In this document: positions 47,341-60,539 of the stretch, one piece after another
Position numbering within the stretch: position 1 is the stretch's first letter
How the letters are laid out: every line of letters starts with the position of its first letter
Origin: Phoenix dactylifera
Lineage: Eukaryota > Streptophyta > Magnoliopsida > Arecales > Arecaceae
Direction of reading: 5' to 3'
NCBI RefSeq assembly: GCF_009389715.1
Contig: NC_052392.1
Span: 30,578,592 to 30,642,591, forward strand
Length of the DNA stretch: 64,000 nt
Notes under the pieces: model-generated
What the model saw: the letters and a program-made list of their open reading frames with translations, nothing else
Told to the model about the DNA's origin: nothing
Databases searched by the model: none
Made by a program: the position numbers and the translations under genes

Positions 47341-50300
47341 GCTCTAGCATTTGTAGGCCATCCTTAGTACAACTGGACTTGGCCTGATGTTTTAATCTAT
47401 AGCAGAATTGTGCTCAGACCTGGCTCAGCCAATTACAGCAATTGAGGCACACTGGTGACATTTTGGTGATTACCCACGATGGGCATTTTAATTTGATCAT
47501 GAATGCATCATTCAGAGAGCAGACACCACTAGACCATTGGTCGATTTTTTTTTTTTTGATCACAATGATTACAATATACAGGGGAACATAGGTTTATCAT
47601 TTAATTCTAGGGAAGCAAAACAAAAATCAGTATCAATAATCTTTTCCGAAGGTCAAGAAATAAGAAAGGCTGTTCTCCTTCTTCTTTGATCTTATTTTCT
47701 TTTTGTTTCCCTTCAAATTTTCCAGGCTGCAATTTGGTTGCTTCTTTACTACTTAACCTTCTACAGTACTGACTCTTTACAAAGGGTTATGTGAAAGAAG
47801 TCATTTATGTCTAGCCTCTTGTATTACTTAGGTTACTAAATATCCGTTCTGTAAATGATCTAGTCTTTACACACAAGCACCTGGAATAGTAAAATTGACA
47901 TGATGAATCTTTCTAAGTAATACTGATTCAACATTAGATTTTACTTTTTGTATTAAAAAGCAGTATGTGAATTCTGAACTAGTCTCAGCCCTTAGAATGC
48001 AGGGACTAGTTGAAAATTCGCACAATGATTGCATGTGGCCCTTGTAAGGAGTCAATATTGCAACTCTCTTTGTAATGATAAAATTATGGACTCTTGGACC
48101 AGTTCAAACCTATCATTAACTTTTTTACATGGATTGTAGATGCCCTATGATTGATGCATTAACATCGAACAACATTAAAGAACCACAGATCTTGAAGATT
48201 CAAGGTACCATCACCATTCTCGACCTTCTACTTAAAATGGCGCAACATGTTACATTGCACACAATGACTTAGCACAAGCACATGGAAGGTTAAAAATCTA
48301 ATCAAAATTTTCAAATTTGTGCATTACTCTAACCGACAGCAACTTAACTATGGTTGAGCAGCCAGCCAATGAGAGAGATTACCATGCAAGGACATCATCT
48401 GAAACTGCACACTTGTATACCTGATCTAACTTAATCAAAGCCTTTACAACCATTAAATAACCACAATTACAACAATGATTTAATTTGCTAGTATAGAATT
48501 GTTTTGGTTTAGGTTTAATTTGATGGTCCAAGGAGCTCCACAGAACCAATTAATCTCTCTACAGAAGGCTGTCCAGTAACCAAGACTACATCACTTATCT
48601 GATTTATGAACTCTCTAATCAAATATTTCTTGCATCATCTACACATTCCATAGCAGTACCATTCAAGATATAACTGAAGCTTAGCTCCCCTCATTCCAAG
48701 ATACTGATCTGGAGCCTCTGCATATTTACGTTGAGCTAAGAGACAGGGCACAGCTTGAAGGTTCCATACCCTTCAACATATTGGCAGCAAAGATGTGGAA
48801 AGCATCAGCAAGAGTTTTATGCATTGAATAGAGAGTTTTACTTTAGTTTTTGAGCAAAGTTAGTCTTTTGATGATCATCTTCCACAGGACCTTGCAGAAT
48901 TGAACTCCACAGAATTACCTATGTATCGTCTCGCAAAGAACATGCAAGACTTCTCTCAGTTATCTGCAAGACTTTCCAAGTTTCTGTTATACATATTCAC
49001 CATGTTCTCTACCTTCCAAAATACCGTATCTTCTCTACCTTCTCATTTGCTTAAGGCCCTACTACTTAGGCCATAATGAAGTAGCAGAACTTGACTCCTT
49101 TCTCTCAAAAAATACATATTGACCTCTAACTTTCTTCCACCACAAGTAGTAGGTAGTACTCCACTTTGTCACCATCCCTAATGGAGAGATTGTCCTTTAA
49201 CATTGAGGAAATTTACTATGGAACCAGATACCAATGACCATCAATATACCAATAAGGAGCTCTTAAGTGCTCCAAATGCATAGCTCATATCTCTTCTGAT
49301 CATCGCCTGCTTGATTTCATGAAGTTCAACTGCAAGATCACTATCTGGGATCTTGACAAAGAGTAATATCGACAGCCTCGACTGCAACATATAGCGTTCC
49401 ATTCATTTCTGAGATGCATCATATCCAACTTATGACCAAACTGCTTCATTTCTTCCCTTGCCTGCTCCACAGCTTTTGAAACATAGGGACATGTTTGCAA
49501 GACACATGACCAAGCTTCTTGCAACTTGGTGAATGGCTGGAGATCCCTGAGGCTTATGATGGTAGCTTTTCAGAAATCCTAGATGGGCTATGATGTGTCA
49601 TCATGTCACAGCCCTTGGAAGGGAAGGATTCCCTAGGTTAGATTGATGTGATCCTTATATGGTGATGGCAGGCTGTTCAGCGTGTTTCTGTCATACTAGA
49701 GATGGACTTTGTCTTAAAGTTGGCAATTGCACGCAGATAAAGTTTTATCAGCAGTCCTTGGTTACATAATGTACCTCCTTAGTTTAAGTGGCCATGCTTT
49801 CCCAATAATCTTCAGCCAAACAGTGTGGATTTGAGTTGCTGAATGCTATGCTATTGGTCAGAACAGGACCAAAATTAGCTCTCTCTTATGCTTACATTGT
49901 GACTAACATTCTCAATTCTTTAAAATTCACAATATTCCTCTCTTGTATGAGTTTTGAGTGCTATTGACAGAAGGGAATGAGCTTTGGCTTGTGACGAAAT
50001 AAGGCCGCCACAGAAGATATATTCTCATGTGGCTTCACATGCTTTAGTGTTGGATATGACCGTGACAGATCATCCGGCTAGCTATATTATTGAACAAGTT
50101 GTTCCTAGAGTGCCAACCAGTCTAATGAAAGCTGTTATGAGACCAGCTATATATATACATGGCTGTGACAGATCCCACTTGCTGCATTTTTGTCATCTCT
50201 TACCAGAATCTATCAATCACCCTAAGTAGTTTTGCATGCCATGTAATAAACTTAGATAGTCTGATTGACTAGAATTAAGCCAGGCATGGGACTGGTTCGA

Positions 50301-50520
50301 AGCCTCATTTTTGCAGGGCTCCAAGAGACTAGAATGGGTTAGATGTCCCTTTGCTACTATGCCATGGATCTTATGCAAAGTCAGAGATAAAATTTCAATT
50401 GAAGAAGCTTAGATAGCCGATGCCGGCACTGCTAGAAGGTTTTCGTGTTACGACTATTCTTATGTTGATCTTTCCAGGGTGGCAAGGGCTAGAATAATAG
50501 AATGAAACCATATGGGACAA
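47341..50520. other. intergenic, no gene recognised
   Basis: Many short accidental frames. The minus-strand frame at 49300-49524 is open but resembles no family I know. A T-run at 47547-47558 and general AT-richness are all that can be said. Confidence 0.4.
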
Positions 50521-50524
50521 CCTC

Positions 50525-50880
50525 TATCATCAAGGTCAAAACTCAAAAGCATATGCAGCTGCACGCAGCCAAATTATTCTGAAGCTTGGGCAATCAAAGA
50601 GGCCTTGATGTTGGGTAAGCAAATGGGTAAGGCATATTACGTTTCTTTTCTTTCTTTTTTTGTTCCAATTGCAATCCGTGTTATGTTATTACTATAGAAT
50701 ATGACTGCTTGCTATTATATGGATACTTCAACAGGAAACAAGGACCATGATATCAAGCTATCTTAATGGACACTAAGGTCGCAAGAATGCTGCAGTAGGT
50801 TAGACATCGACATGTGGTAAGGGAGCCGAATAAAGTGGCAGACAAGCAGCTTATTGTGATCAACAAGTCGAGTAACTTTT
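50525..50880 (+). pseudogene. RNase H-like remnant of a retrotransposon
   Basis: NYSEAWAIKEALMLGKQMG, then after a gap with stops RHRHVVREPNKVADKQL. This pattern (AExxAIxxALxLA ... REPNxVAD) is that of the plant LINE/Ty RNase H domain. Only fragments are visible. Confidence 0.4.
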
Positions 50881-51559
50881 TTGTTTCTGAAGTTGTTAGT
50901 TTGATGCATTTGATACTAGCATAGAGCCATTACCCAACGATTGTAATTCTTTTGCTTATGGATTAAAAAGAAAAAAAAGTGCAGTTTTAACTTGTTTTTC
51001 AAGGGTCAATCCTCCTGCAAATACAAATCATAGAATGATGAGATCGAAGGTTCTTTAGTTTAGCAAATTGAAGATGTGTACCAAAAAAAAAAAGAGAAAA
51101 AAGATGCACATGACAAGAACAAGCAGCTTGGGTTCTAAATGAGCTGCTTGCAAAACACTCAACTCATGCTCAGCATGAAATTCTACTTGATCTCTGCTTG
51201 CTCAATTAGCAAATGAGCCGAGCTGGAATATGGCTTAGCTTGCTTAATGTTGGTGTAATTAATTATTTTGATTGCATCATAGTCTTAATTTGAAATAAAT
51301 TTACTATGATACATTATTTTGATTTATAATTAATAAATATATAAATTTGTTTATATATTCTTACTTTCAGTTTAAATGAGCTGACAATGAATAGCTCGAG
51401 TCAGCAGGCTCAAGCTCATTTAAACCCCTAGAACAACACATTTGTATCTTCCACAACACTCAGCTCTCCTTCCAGTTTGTCCACATTTTGCAGCCTTACC
51501 ACAAGAGACAGGCAGCCCTCACACTGTCATGCCCCTATGTATCATAGCCCCGCATTGAG

Positions 51560-51835
51560 TAATGAAAAAGGTGCCACATGGGCATATTAGTTTGGGCTGG
51601 TCCTCCTCTCAACAGCTTAAGATTTTGGACTATGATACCAAGGTCGAGGACCTGATAGGATCAAGTAGGATATGGGCCTCCTCTCTCGAGTAGGAGCCAA
51701 CCGTAAGGAGGGCATCACAAGATTGGGTAGGAAAATTGTTATACTCCTACATCGATTTATAAAAATAATGCCACATGGGTTTATTAGCCTGGATCGATCG
51801 TCCTAGTAGCAGCTTATGTTTTTAGACTGTGGGTC
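51560..51835 (-). mobile_element. TRIM-like element with two terminal repeats
   Basis: TGCCACATGGGCATATTAG...GGCTGGTCCTCCT...CAGCTTAAGATTTTGGACT (51574-51632) repeats imperfectly as TGCCACATGGGTTTATTAG...ATCGTCCT...CAGCTTATGTTTTTAGACT (51769-51830). Between them TATGATACCA resembles a minus-strand Met PBS. Termini and target duplication were not resolved. Confidence 0.45.
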
Positions 51836-53880
51836 CATAGCACATGGCAAGCCTTAGGCCACCATATACCATTCCTTGACCTCTCCAAACACAGCTCAGA
51901 AAGGCCATTAGGTCTCCTTCCTTTCCACCCCTACAAATATTCAGACTTTCTAAAATCTCCCCATGTCTATGTTGTTCCATCAATCTAGTAGAACTTCCCC
52001 TGCCAAGCCTCAAGAACCCGCCGGCGACTATGGAAGGAAGGCCACTATTGGCCTCCCATTCAATGAACTAAGACCAAACCTAAGGAAGGCATATGACATG
52101 TTCGACCAACAGCGATGGAACTTCCGATGGCATGCGCAGCCCGAGTGGATAGTCTTCGACTATGCAATCCACTAGATTCAACGACTTCGATATGCCATGC
52201 ATGTAATTCAGCCTCAATGGTGCAGCCGTGATGCACCCATCGTCAACTCTGATGGGTCGTGAAGCTGCACGGGCAACACCAAAGCAATTGACAATGTCAC
52301 GCTTCAGATTCGAAGTATGACACGACCGTACTACCGAAGAGTACAACCCACGATAACACGAAGCTAAACATTACATCTTAAATTTCAAATCCATCTTAAC
52401 TTCCAAATTCACCTAAAAGAAAATAGAATAAATAGAAATCTAATTTCATTATCCATTAAATGCCACCAATATTGGTTCAGAGCATCTAAATCCAAATATA
52501 AATACCAAACCTATAATCCTCAATATTCAGAAAATCATTGACTACAAATTCAAAGTCAATTTAAAATATTAAAATTTTTCTACAAAATTGCCAAGTTTGC
52601 TAGCGCGAACTTTAAGCCTGGACCATCCTTTGTTCCTATCGATACCAACTTTAACTCGTCGGCAGATAGTCGTTTTCGTTGGATGCTAGTTTCAGGATAT
52701 CGATTTTTCTAATATTAAGGACCATACATAGCTATCTGAGAGTCTTTAGAAAACTTATATTTTTATCTTAAAACATACACATAAATAGATGAAAAAATAC
52801 TAAATAGCACAATCAGATTCATATTTCATAATAAAGTTATTTTTATGAAATTATTTTTCATAATAAAGCATAATTTTTATAGCACATATGTTGATTCAAA
52901 ATTTTAAGAAAAAATATGATATTTTGAAAAACAATAAGAAGTGCAAGATCTACTTTTCTCTTTTGTCTTAAATTGTCAGACTTCGCCAGACGACTCTGCT
53001 AGACCTATTTAAAATATTAACAGCGAAACTAATTTCTAATTGATAACTATAATCGAATTAAAGTAATAAGAAACATGGATGATTAACCGAATGATAGCGT
53101 TCGACGATTCTGGATGGATCAGGCCTGAGCAATTCGATTAATGAATCATAGGACATGGACTCGATCAGAGCCAAGATCATTTAACATAGTTCATCATCAG
53201 TGGGTTCTATGAACACTAGACAAGGCCAGGCGATCGGTCCATTAGGCATCTCGAGCACCAAGGGAGTTTAGAGCCTCCTTTCAGGGATCGACTCGGATTT
53301 ATAGATCAGGTCGACATGACCCAATTCTAGATTCCTTAGATCTTCTAAAGAGAGAATAAAGGGAGAAACAAAGAGAAGAGAAAGAAAATAAGAGAGAGAA
53401 AGAGAGGGATGGTTCTCTCTCTCCTCTTCTTTTTCTTTTTTTCTTATTTCTTCTTTCTTGGCAAAAGAGAGGAAAAGGAGGCGATTGGTGGCTGTGGTCA
53501 TGGTGGTCCGGCGAGCACAATAACGTGCAGCTGCAAACTCAATAGGAAAAAGAAAAAAGAAGGGGAGAGAGAGAGAGAGAAGGATTGCTTAGGATAGAGA
53601 GTTCTGGAGGGAGATAGCTCTTTCTTTATAGAGGATCCCTAAGGTTCCGGCGACCCTAAGACTCTGAATCCTAGTCGGAGTCGCCGAAGGAGAAAAAGAC
53701 TCCCTTTGGGAGTTTTCTACCCTTGGCCCAGTCTGGGCCTTCATAGACAAAGTTGTCTACTAGCCTCATGAGGCCTAGGAGCTCCTCGCAGCTTTTTTAA
53801 TGCTTGCCACATGCCTCTGGCATGTCTGAAGTCCATCAACTTGGGAAGGCCTTTGAAGAATGCCAATGAGTCACAAAGCA
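51836..53880. other. repeat-rich region, no gene recognised
   Basis: The purine/pyrimidine tracts at 53340-53470 and the ATGACACGACC at 52317 are LTR-like in style, but the second terminus was not found. Open frames here lack family signatures. Confidence 0.35.
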
Positions 53881-53994
53881 AAGCTGCATGAAGTTCGAAC
53901 AGGATTGGCTACGACAAGTCAAGGAGCTCTACCTAGAGCCAATCCTAGTAGACTTGTTGAACATTCCGTGGCATGCATCCAGCAATAATTCAAC

Positions 53995-54250
53995 CTATAA
54001 ATTTGCGAGTCATGAGTTGGGCACTTTAATCATTCAGCAAGAGTTCATCCACTCATCCCTTCCTCAGCCCACAAGACCAACGTTTCTACACTGCTGACCT
54101 CCCAGAGTTCAATCAGAAGTGGGTTTTCAGCTCTGCCCATGGCTGGCTAGTGACACTCAGACTGGGATTCGACTGCAATCTCCCTCCATCTTAGCTAAGA
54201 CCCATCGCCTCATTCTGCCAGTTCCTTCATCTCCAAGACCATCTCAAGCT
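53995..54250 (+). pseudogene. fragment of a DUF295/KIB-type F-box protein gene
   Basis: One plus-strand frame gives FYTADLPEFNQKWVFSSAHG followed by WLVTL, which recalls the SSHGWLVT segment of plant DUF295 beta-propeller proteins. It ends in a stop soon after and no F-box is seen upstream. The region before it is open but unrecognised. Short and unsupported by other motifs. Confidence 0.35.
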
Positions 54251-55632
54251 CCCATCTAACTTTAGCTCTTGCATTCACATCAACCATGATAGTGATCCTT
54301 GAGCGTGATAGATGGCACAGTGGACAATAGAGGCTATCCCCCTCCCCTCCTTTTCCACTTTAAAGCCTAGTATTTTCAGGCCAGATAAGGCTGAGAAACA
54401 TTCTTGACCTAATTATTCCTTCATTCTTCAAGCCAAGGAGGTTTGTTAGATGAGGACTTCATACAAAATCATATGATCCCATTGATCGGAAAAGCAAAAA
54501 TGCTAACAGAAATATGGGTCCTTATGAGGGAGGGGGCGATGAAGATTGCATATTATGACCAAGAACGGAAAAATATGAAAGTTTTTGCCTCACATCGCCT
54601 AGATTTATAGAACCTATGTTGTCGTTAGTTCATATCCAAGCAACCTGCAGTTAAGTATCTCATTCAAAGTCTCATTCAATCACAAAACAGTATTCCTTTC
54701 TCTCAATAAAACTATATTAGCAAGTAAACATATATTGTTATAGAACTCGCTGCTTTTAGGTTTCGTCTAAAGCCATTTAATGAAACTTAACAAGCAAACA
54801 ACTCCAACTTGTAATGGAAATAAGATCTTACAGTAATAATCTATAATCAGATAACACTCCCTTCAACTACAGAATCATGATAGACAAAAATCCAAAAAAT
54901 CTTGTCTTTAATTAAATCCTACATTTTATTGCAACAGACTCTTTCCTAGTTCAGATAAATTTCTGACTTTAATGCACTAGAACTTTCTACCATGTTCCCT
55001 TGTTGCAGCAGCCAAAGTGAACAACACCACCATATGACCTCGAAAACATCATTAACTAATCCATCAAGTTCAAAACGTTACAGGCTCCATTCTCTTCCTT
55101 TAGAGGATTCATAGTATAGCAAGTTATGTGTGTGTGCACGCATGCGCCAGCGTGTGTTCGAGGATAGGGTAAGCATCAAGTGGGCAACGCTGACTGAAAT
55201 AGCCCAAATATTAACTGTAAATAGTCCTATCCAATCAAGCTTAGCTTTATACCAACAAATCGCAGTTTATCTATATATCCCAAGACATTTTCAAATATCA
55301 AGTGAGTCCACTCAGCAAAGCATTTTAAACCATGAATGACTAAATTAGCATATTTTCACTGCCACATAATATCCCTTAAATTAAAAATAAACATCCAAAG
55401 ACATGAAACCAGAATATAAATAACATTGACTGATTCATCTTTTCCATGATTTAACAGCAAGATTTTTACAAAGAACATAGAATAACACATATGAAATCAG
55501 TCCAATCAAGCAACTTATAGAAGGCCATTTGTGCAAGCAAGCCTCAATTTAATGTATGCTTGAAACAGATATATATTTAGAATACAAGCAAAGTTATAAA
55601 TGATATACCTTCATGAGGCATAATCAGAAGCA
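54251..55632. other. intergenic and probable 3' untranslated region of the LRAT gene
   Basis: AT-rich without a recognisable gene; the part adjoining 55633 should hold the 3' end of the LRAT-domain transcript. Confidence 0.4.
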
Positions 55633-58600
55633 CTAACCATTAGCAGGCAGAGCCATCTGACTTCCACTCTCGACCACCTGAACTCTACCTGTTGCTAGTC
55701 CTGCTGTCAGATCCTCCACAGCCACTTTTATGACATCCCTCCGGTTTCCAATGTCAGCAACATATCGGCTGGCACAGTAAACTCCAACAGCTGTTGCTGC
55801 CATTCCATACACATTTGTTGTAATAAGTCGGAATGGTGTTGATAGAACTGCAGCAAGTGGCCCACCTATGATTGATATCGCCTGTCCACTTTGTCCAACC
55901 ACTCCTTGTTCCGCCACAAGAAGTCCTGTCTTACAGTAAATGGCAAAATCCTCACAGTTGTTCTTGAATACATTGTAGCATCTGAAGCCATTGTTGAGCA
56001 AATGCTTAGCCCGATGGACCACTATTTCATCCAGATCAGAGACAGCAAGAGTGCATGTACCACCCCGAGCCTTGGCAAGGAAGAGGGCAGGGCTAACACT
56101 GTACTCAAAGCGGTAAAGGACTCCACCAGCCAGGAAGCAATCTAGGCATGAGGACGCTACACCATGGGACTCAGCTAGATGGGCGCTGCAGGTTGGACAG
56201 GGGGTTCGTCTTCGGTTGGGGCCAGAACTTGTAAGGACGAGATCTAAAACAGTTCCAGTCCCCACTTCTTGGCCTTGTCCTCTAGTGAAATGGATGACCT
56301 TATCATCCCCGACGTAAATTCCTGTTATGCATATAAGAAATAAATCAAAAGAAAAGTAATAATAGGAAGATTCAAAAAAATAAAGTCAGTTATACTAGAG
56401 ATCTAAATGTGGAAGTAATATTGTTGTTTGATAGATGAACATCAAACACATCTTGGAAGGATAAAACATGAAAACAACAGGAGATCAATCTTAATGGAAA
56501 TGGAAATGGAAATTTGAAGAGAAAAATGGTACTTCAGAATGATTCTTGAGATAAACTTGTCGACTCAAGGCCATCAAACACTTCTTAAAATGTAAGTTCC
56601 CATTAATTAGCATTATAAAGATCTTTTCAATTCATAAGCAAAAATAGATTAAGAAGCAAGATTAATTTTATGCAGTTGCACTCCATATCTTGATGGATCT
56701 ACCAAAATCCTCTGTACATTACTTTTTCCTTCTGGAAATGAGGGGGAAAAAACCCTAACTTCACCCTGGACCTCCATGTAGGAAATGGAAAGAGTAGTCA
56801 TGACTCATAAGAAATATATTTACTTTTCTAGTTGCCAAAACATTACACTGTATCATGATAATATATCTTAAACATGCACATAAATAGAGAACAAGCAAGG
56901 TATAAGTCTAAGCTATGGAGGGAAGAAGTCAGTAACATCACATTGCTACAATACATGATCATCTAAGCTGGTCCAAATATTAGTTCTTAAAGCAACAGAT
57001 TTTAATCTTCGAAAGGTACAAGAATCTTGATGTAAACAATAGGAATGCCATTTAACAAGGAGGTGTTCTGCGAATATTATTTGATGATAAGAAAATAAGA
57101 GACATAAACTTATATGTGGAAAGGAGAAAAAAGAAAAAAAAGCAAAACATCAATGAAAGATAAACATGTGAAGCCACCAGAAGCATAAATTGACAATACG
57201 TGATAAAGAATGATGTAGGAAAGAGCTCTCCTTGTCATTTGTTAGGTTGCCTGTACTTGCAGTCACACATAATAAAGAACTCAATCAACAATATAAGCAA
57301 AAAAGTTACGATATCTGAAAATCCGGAATAAACACACAACAGCAAAGATACATGACAAAAGCTGAAGCCTATGTAAATGCCATTAGTAAAATATAAAGGC
57401 AAATTTGCAAGAGTAAGAATTATCCCACTCTAAGATTGTACTTAAGCCACTAAAATTGCCTCCTTTGTCAAACAGACACCTCGCCAAAATAGATATCCCA
57501 TAATAAGTGGGTTTAAGGAATACTACCATCCTCACTCATATGAAAAAAATATAATAAAAGTTGTTCTTTTTGAAGATCATAATTGGACTTTTGATAAAAA
57601 AGAATGCCAATTGTTTGTTAATTTTTGTATATGAGTCTTTGGTCCCACGATGATGCTAATTTGTCGAATATTTCTGACTCTCCTATGCTTACGACCTATC
57701 AAAACTTTCTAGGGAGACAAAGCCATGGATGCTTCATTGTCAATATTGCACCATGCCGGTTCAACATGGTTTAGCACCAACTGGTACCAGTCAAAACATC
57801 TTTGGACCCCCACCCATTTTCTCTTTCATTTTTGGCAAAGCTTCTTTATCTTAGTTATCCGTAGGGGAGCTGAAAGAAAGGGACACTTAGCAACGTGTTT
57901 ACCAGGGTAAAATGAAAGAAACCATACTAACAATGTACAGCCTACTCCACATCCTTACTTTTTAACTTTTCATAACCGAAAACATAAAATATGGCGAGCT
58001 TCTCAATCTAAACGAAACTAATAACTTCTTGACCAGTTATTGCTAAGAATTGCCACATTGATGCATTTAAATGTGAATTCTACAAAACCAATAGAAGTGA
58101 TTTTTAAAAGGAAAGAGTTCCACCAGAAAAGCATTCACTAAAATCACCGATTCTGAAAAAATCAGATGAAATCATGTAAGTCAGATCAAATTTCAGACAT
58201 ATAGTTGAGTAGGACCCAATCTCATGATTGGCTGGCTACAGGACTGGCAGAAACCAAAAAGCTCCAGAGTTAAGTAGGCCACCTCATCCTCTTAGGCGTC
58301 ATCTTTTTCGCTACTTCTGGCTTAGGAATCTTAAGTTCAGTATGTCGATCAGAATAGCATAATGGTTCCTTCTTTTGATGAAAATAAAGGATCCATCTTA
58401 AAGAAAATGCCTCGCATATTTATTATCTCAATATCATGACAAATTTAGTTGCATGCAATCAACGAGCAACCCAGATAGTATAAGGTAACATTCAGTATTC
58501 ATCATTGAATTTAGACTGAAACATAGAGAGACATCCATATTTCTCCTTACTTGCGGTTCCCTTTCCCTTCATCTGATGCTCAATCCAAGCTGGTAAGGTC

Positions 58601-59434
58601 CGATTTAACGAGCAGAGAACTGAGCAGCGAGAGCTCAATCTTAGACATGAAGGTTTTTAACAACCAGGCTGTATGATGATCAAATGGACAGGAGACAATG
58701 ACTTCATCATGCCCCACTACAAGCGCCTCTTGTTTCAATCAATGCCTTAAAACTAAACTAATTAACACGAAGAGTTAGTCAACATGAAGAGTTCTCCTCC
58801 ATCCAACAACTGAAACATTTGGGTTCAACCAATAGCCTGCTTACTAGTTCCTACCTATTGACAAGGCGGTTTATTTCCAGGTGAATCATGATACAATTAA
58901 CTACCAATCAAGCCCACGTCACAACGTCCTCTTATATTTTTACTGGAAGAATTCACACCAATATATTTGTGATGTTATAACAAGAAAAAAAGGACCTTTG
59001 TCCCTTTGTTTACAATTTTGGAATAATTCCTCCTATGGATCTCTATAACCAACACCAAAGAAACAAAAAATCCATCTATCAATGCCAATAAGAACATAAA
59101 AGAAGATAGAAACCCCCAATATTAAAAAGTTTTCATCACTAGCCCTAATAGTAATAATACCATCAAGGGAAATCACGGGAAAAAAGAAGGGATGAGAAAG
59201 AAATCGACCGTGATGGGCATAGACGTAAGCAGTCCTCCACGAGTAGATGTGATCCCCTGGCTTCAAGCTCTCCTTCCCGATCCTATTCCATTCATCATCA
59301 AATTCACCAACCCACCACCATCCAAAAAAATAAAAAAAATTTTAAAAAAAAACCAAAATTGGTATCTGATTCAAAGAAAACACAAATAAATCCAGAAAAA
59401 AAAGGAATTAAAACCTGTTGGAAAGAAGCCCCAT
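55633..59434 (-). CDS. LRAT/NC-domain protein (LEAD-SENSITIVE1-like), three exons
   Basis: Exons 59415-59434 (20 bp, MGLLSN plus AG), 59209-59282 and 55633-56321 join in phase to 260 residues. The papain-like LRAT fold is shown by LKPGDHIYSW, AHHGIYVG (His31), VIHFTRG (His42) and NVFKNNCEDFAIYC (Cys154), the expected His-His-Cys set. An inserted segment has CPTC and CLDC pairs (Cys73, 76, 90, 93) that could bind a metal. A hydrophobic Gly/Ala-rich stretch after residue 175 (IIGGPLAAVLSTPFRL) suggests membrane contact. Plant members have been named NC-domain or lead-sensitive proteins; their biochemical activity is unsettled, so none is claimed here. Start chosen because MGLLSNR precedes a good donor and is typical of the family. 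Intron 2 is 2.9 kb. Confidence 0.9.
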
Positions 59435-60004
59435 TCTCTCAGGAGTGCTACCTCGATCCCGATGCCGAAGAGAGAAAGGGACGACGGCAAGAAGAGAGAG
59501 AGAGATTCGGAGGCTACCGGTTTCTACTTTCCCTTCTTCGCCTTCTACGGGAGCGAGGACGTAGATGGGAGACAAGTGTCGTATCTAACGGTTCCGAACG
59601 TTTTGCTTCTGTATCTCGCAAGACGCCGTCTGATCGCCTGCGGGTGGATTGATATTGTGCAGTTTCTAGGAGCCACACGAAGATCAACACGTGTCCTGCA
59701 GGTTTGAAACCGCCACCGCCGGGTTTCTTACATGCCTCGGAAAGCGATGGGAGTTCGAAACTTGGATTCGGCACTCGATTGTGACGGATAGGAGCGGCTC
59801 CATCGGGGAATCCATCCATACGTATACCACGTGCGTCCATTATTGTTCTCTCTGAAGGATTATATCAAATATCTGCAGGGAAACCTTCCATTATTAACAC
59901 GACAAGGAAACCATTTTGGTGACTTATGCTAGTGTAATTTTTCACATGCAATATCGGGTTAAATATGCCCTGCATTACCTAGACCTTCAATTTAGGATTG
60001 AAAA
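59435..60004 (-). promoter_or_regulatory. 5' leader and promoter region of the LRAT-domain gene
   Basis: Moderately GC-rich with a short GA run at 59491-59506. No TATA box assigned and no other gene present; open frames here are accidental. Confidence 0.4.
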
Positions 60005-60539
60005 TGTCTCGCCCCCGTCTCCGCAGGGCATGTGAGGCACCCAGTGCCCACGTTGGGGCCATATGAGGGGAAGAAATATGGGACTCCTCTGTTAGATATT
60101 GTCCGATTTCGGAGCTTCACGCAAGCGTCCTTCACCCCTTCCCGATTTTATTTTCCTTCCAAAATACGTATGCAGGATTTGAAGACACCCGCCTCATATG
60201 TCTAGGCTCTGTAACGAATCTTTCCGATATAGGACTATTGGGTCTCACGCCCTTCCCACCATCGAATAAGAGTCGTCCTCGGCTCTGATACCAAATATCA
60301 CGCCCCCACCTCCGCGGGGCACGTGAGGCACCTAGTGCCCACGTGGGGGCCACATGAGGAGGAGAAATACGAGGCTCCCCTGCCAGATATTATCCGGTTC
60401 CGGGGCTTCACGTAAGCATCCTTCATCCCTTCCCGATTTTATTTTCCTCCCAAAATGCGTCTGCAGGATTTGGAGACACCCGCCTCATATTCCCTGGCCT
60501 AGAATGAGTCTTTCCGATGTGGAATTATTGGGCCTCACA
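60005..60539 (-). mobile_element. TRIM element with two 244-bp LTRs
   Basis: Direct repeats at about 60005-60249 and 60296-60539 share GTGAGGCACC(C/T)AGTGCCCACG, CCTTCCCGATTTTATTTTCC and GACACCCGCCTCATAT. The 47-bp interior contains GCTCTGATACCA (60282-60293), a minus-strand Met PBS. Flanks GAAAA and GGAAA may be a decayed target duplication. Non-coding; the two LTRs are visibly diverged, so it is older than the retroelement at 8275. Confidence 0.85.
60282..60293 (-). promoter_or_regulatory. primer-binding site (initiator tRNA-Met) of the second TRIM
   Basis: TGGTATCAGAGC on the minus strand next to the right-hand LTR. Confidence 0.8.

Noticed and set aside
49300..49524. Minus-strand 74-codon frame (EQAREEMKQFGHKLDMMHLR)
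   Set aside because: It looks protein-like but I cannot place it in a family and it lacks neighbouring exons, so it was not annotated as a gene.
52316..53640. Possible solo LTR
   Set aside because: It has an ATGACACGACC start and a pyrimidine/purine-rich part like an LTR, but no second terminus or target duplication could be found.
60132..60353. Minus-strand open frame of 73 codons
   Set aside because: It lies inside the TRIM terminal repeats, which are non-coding.
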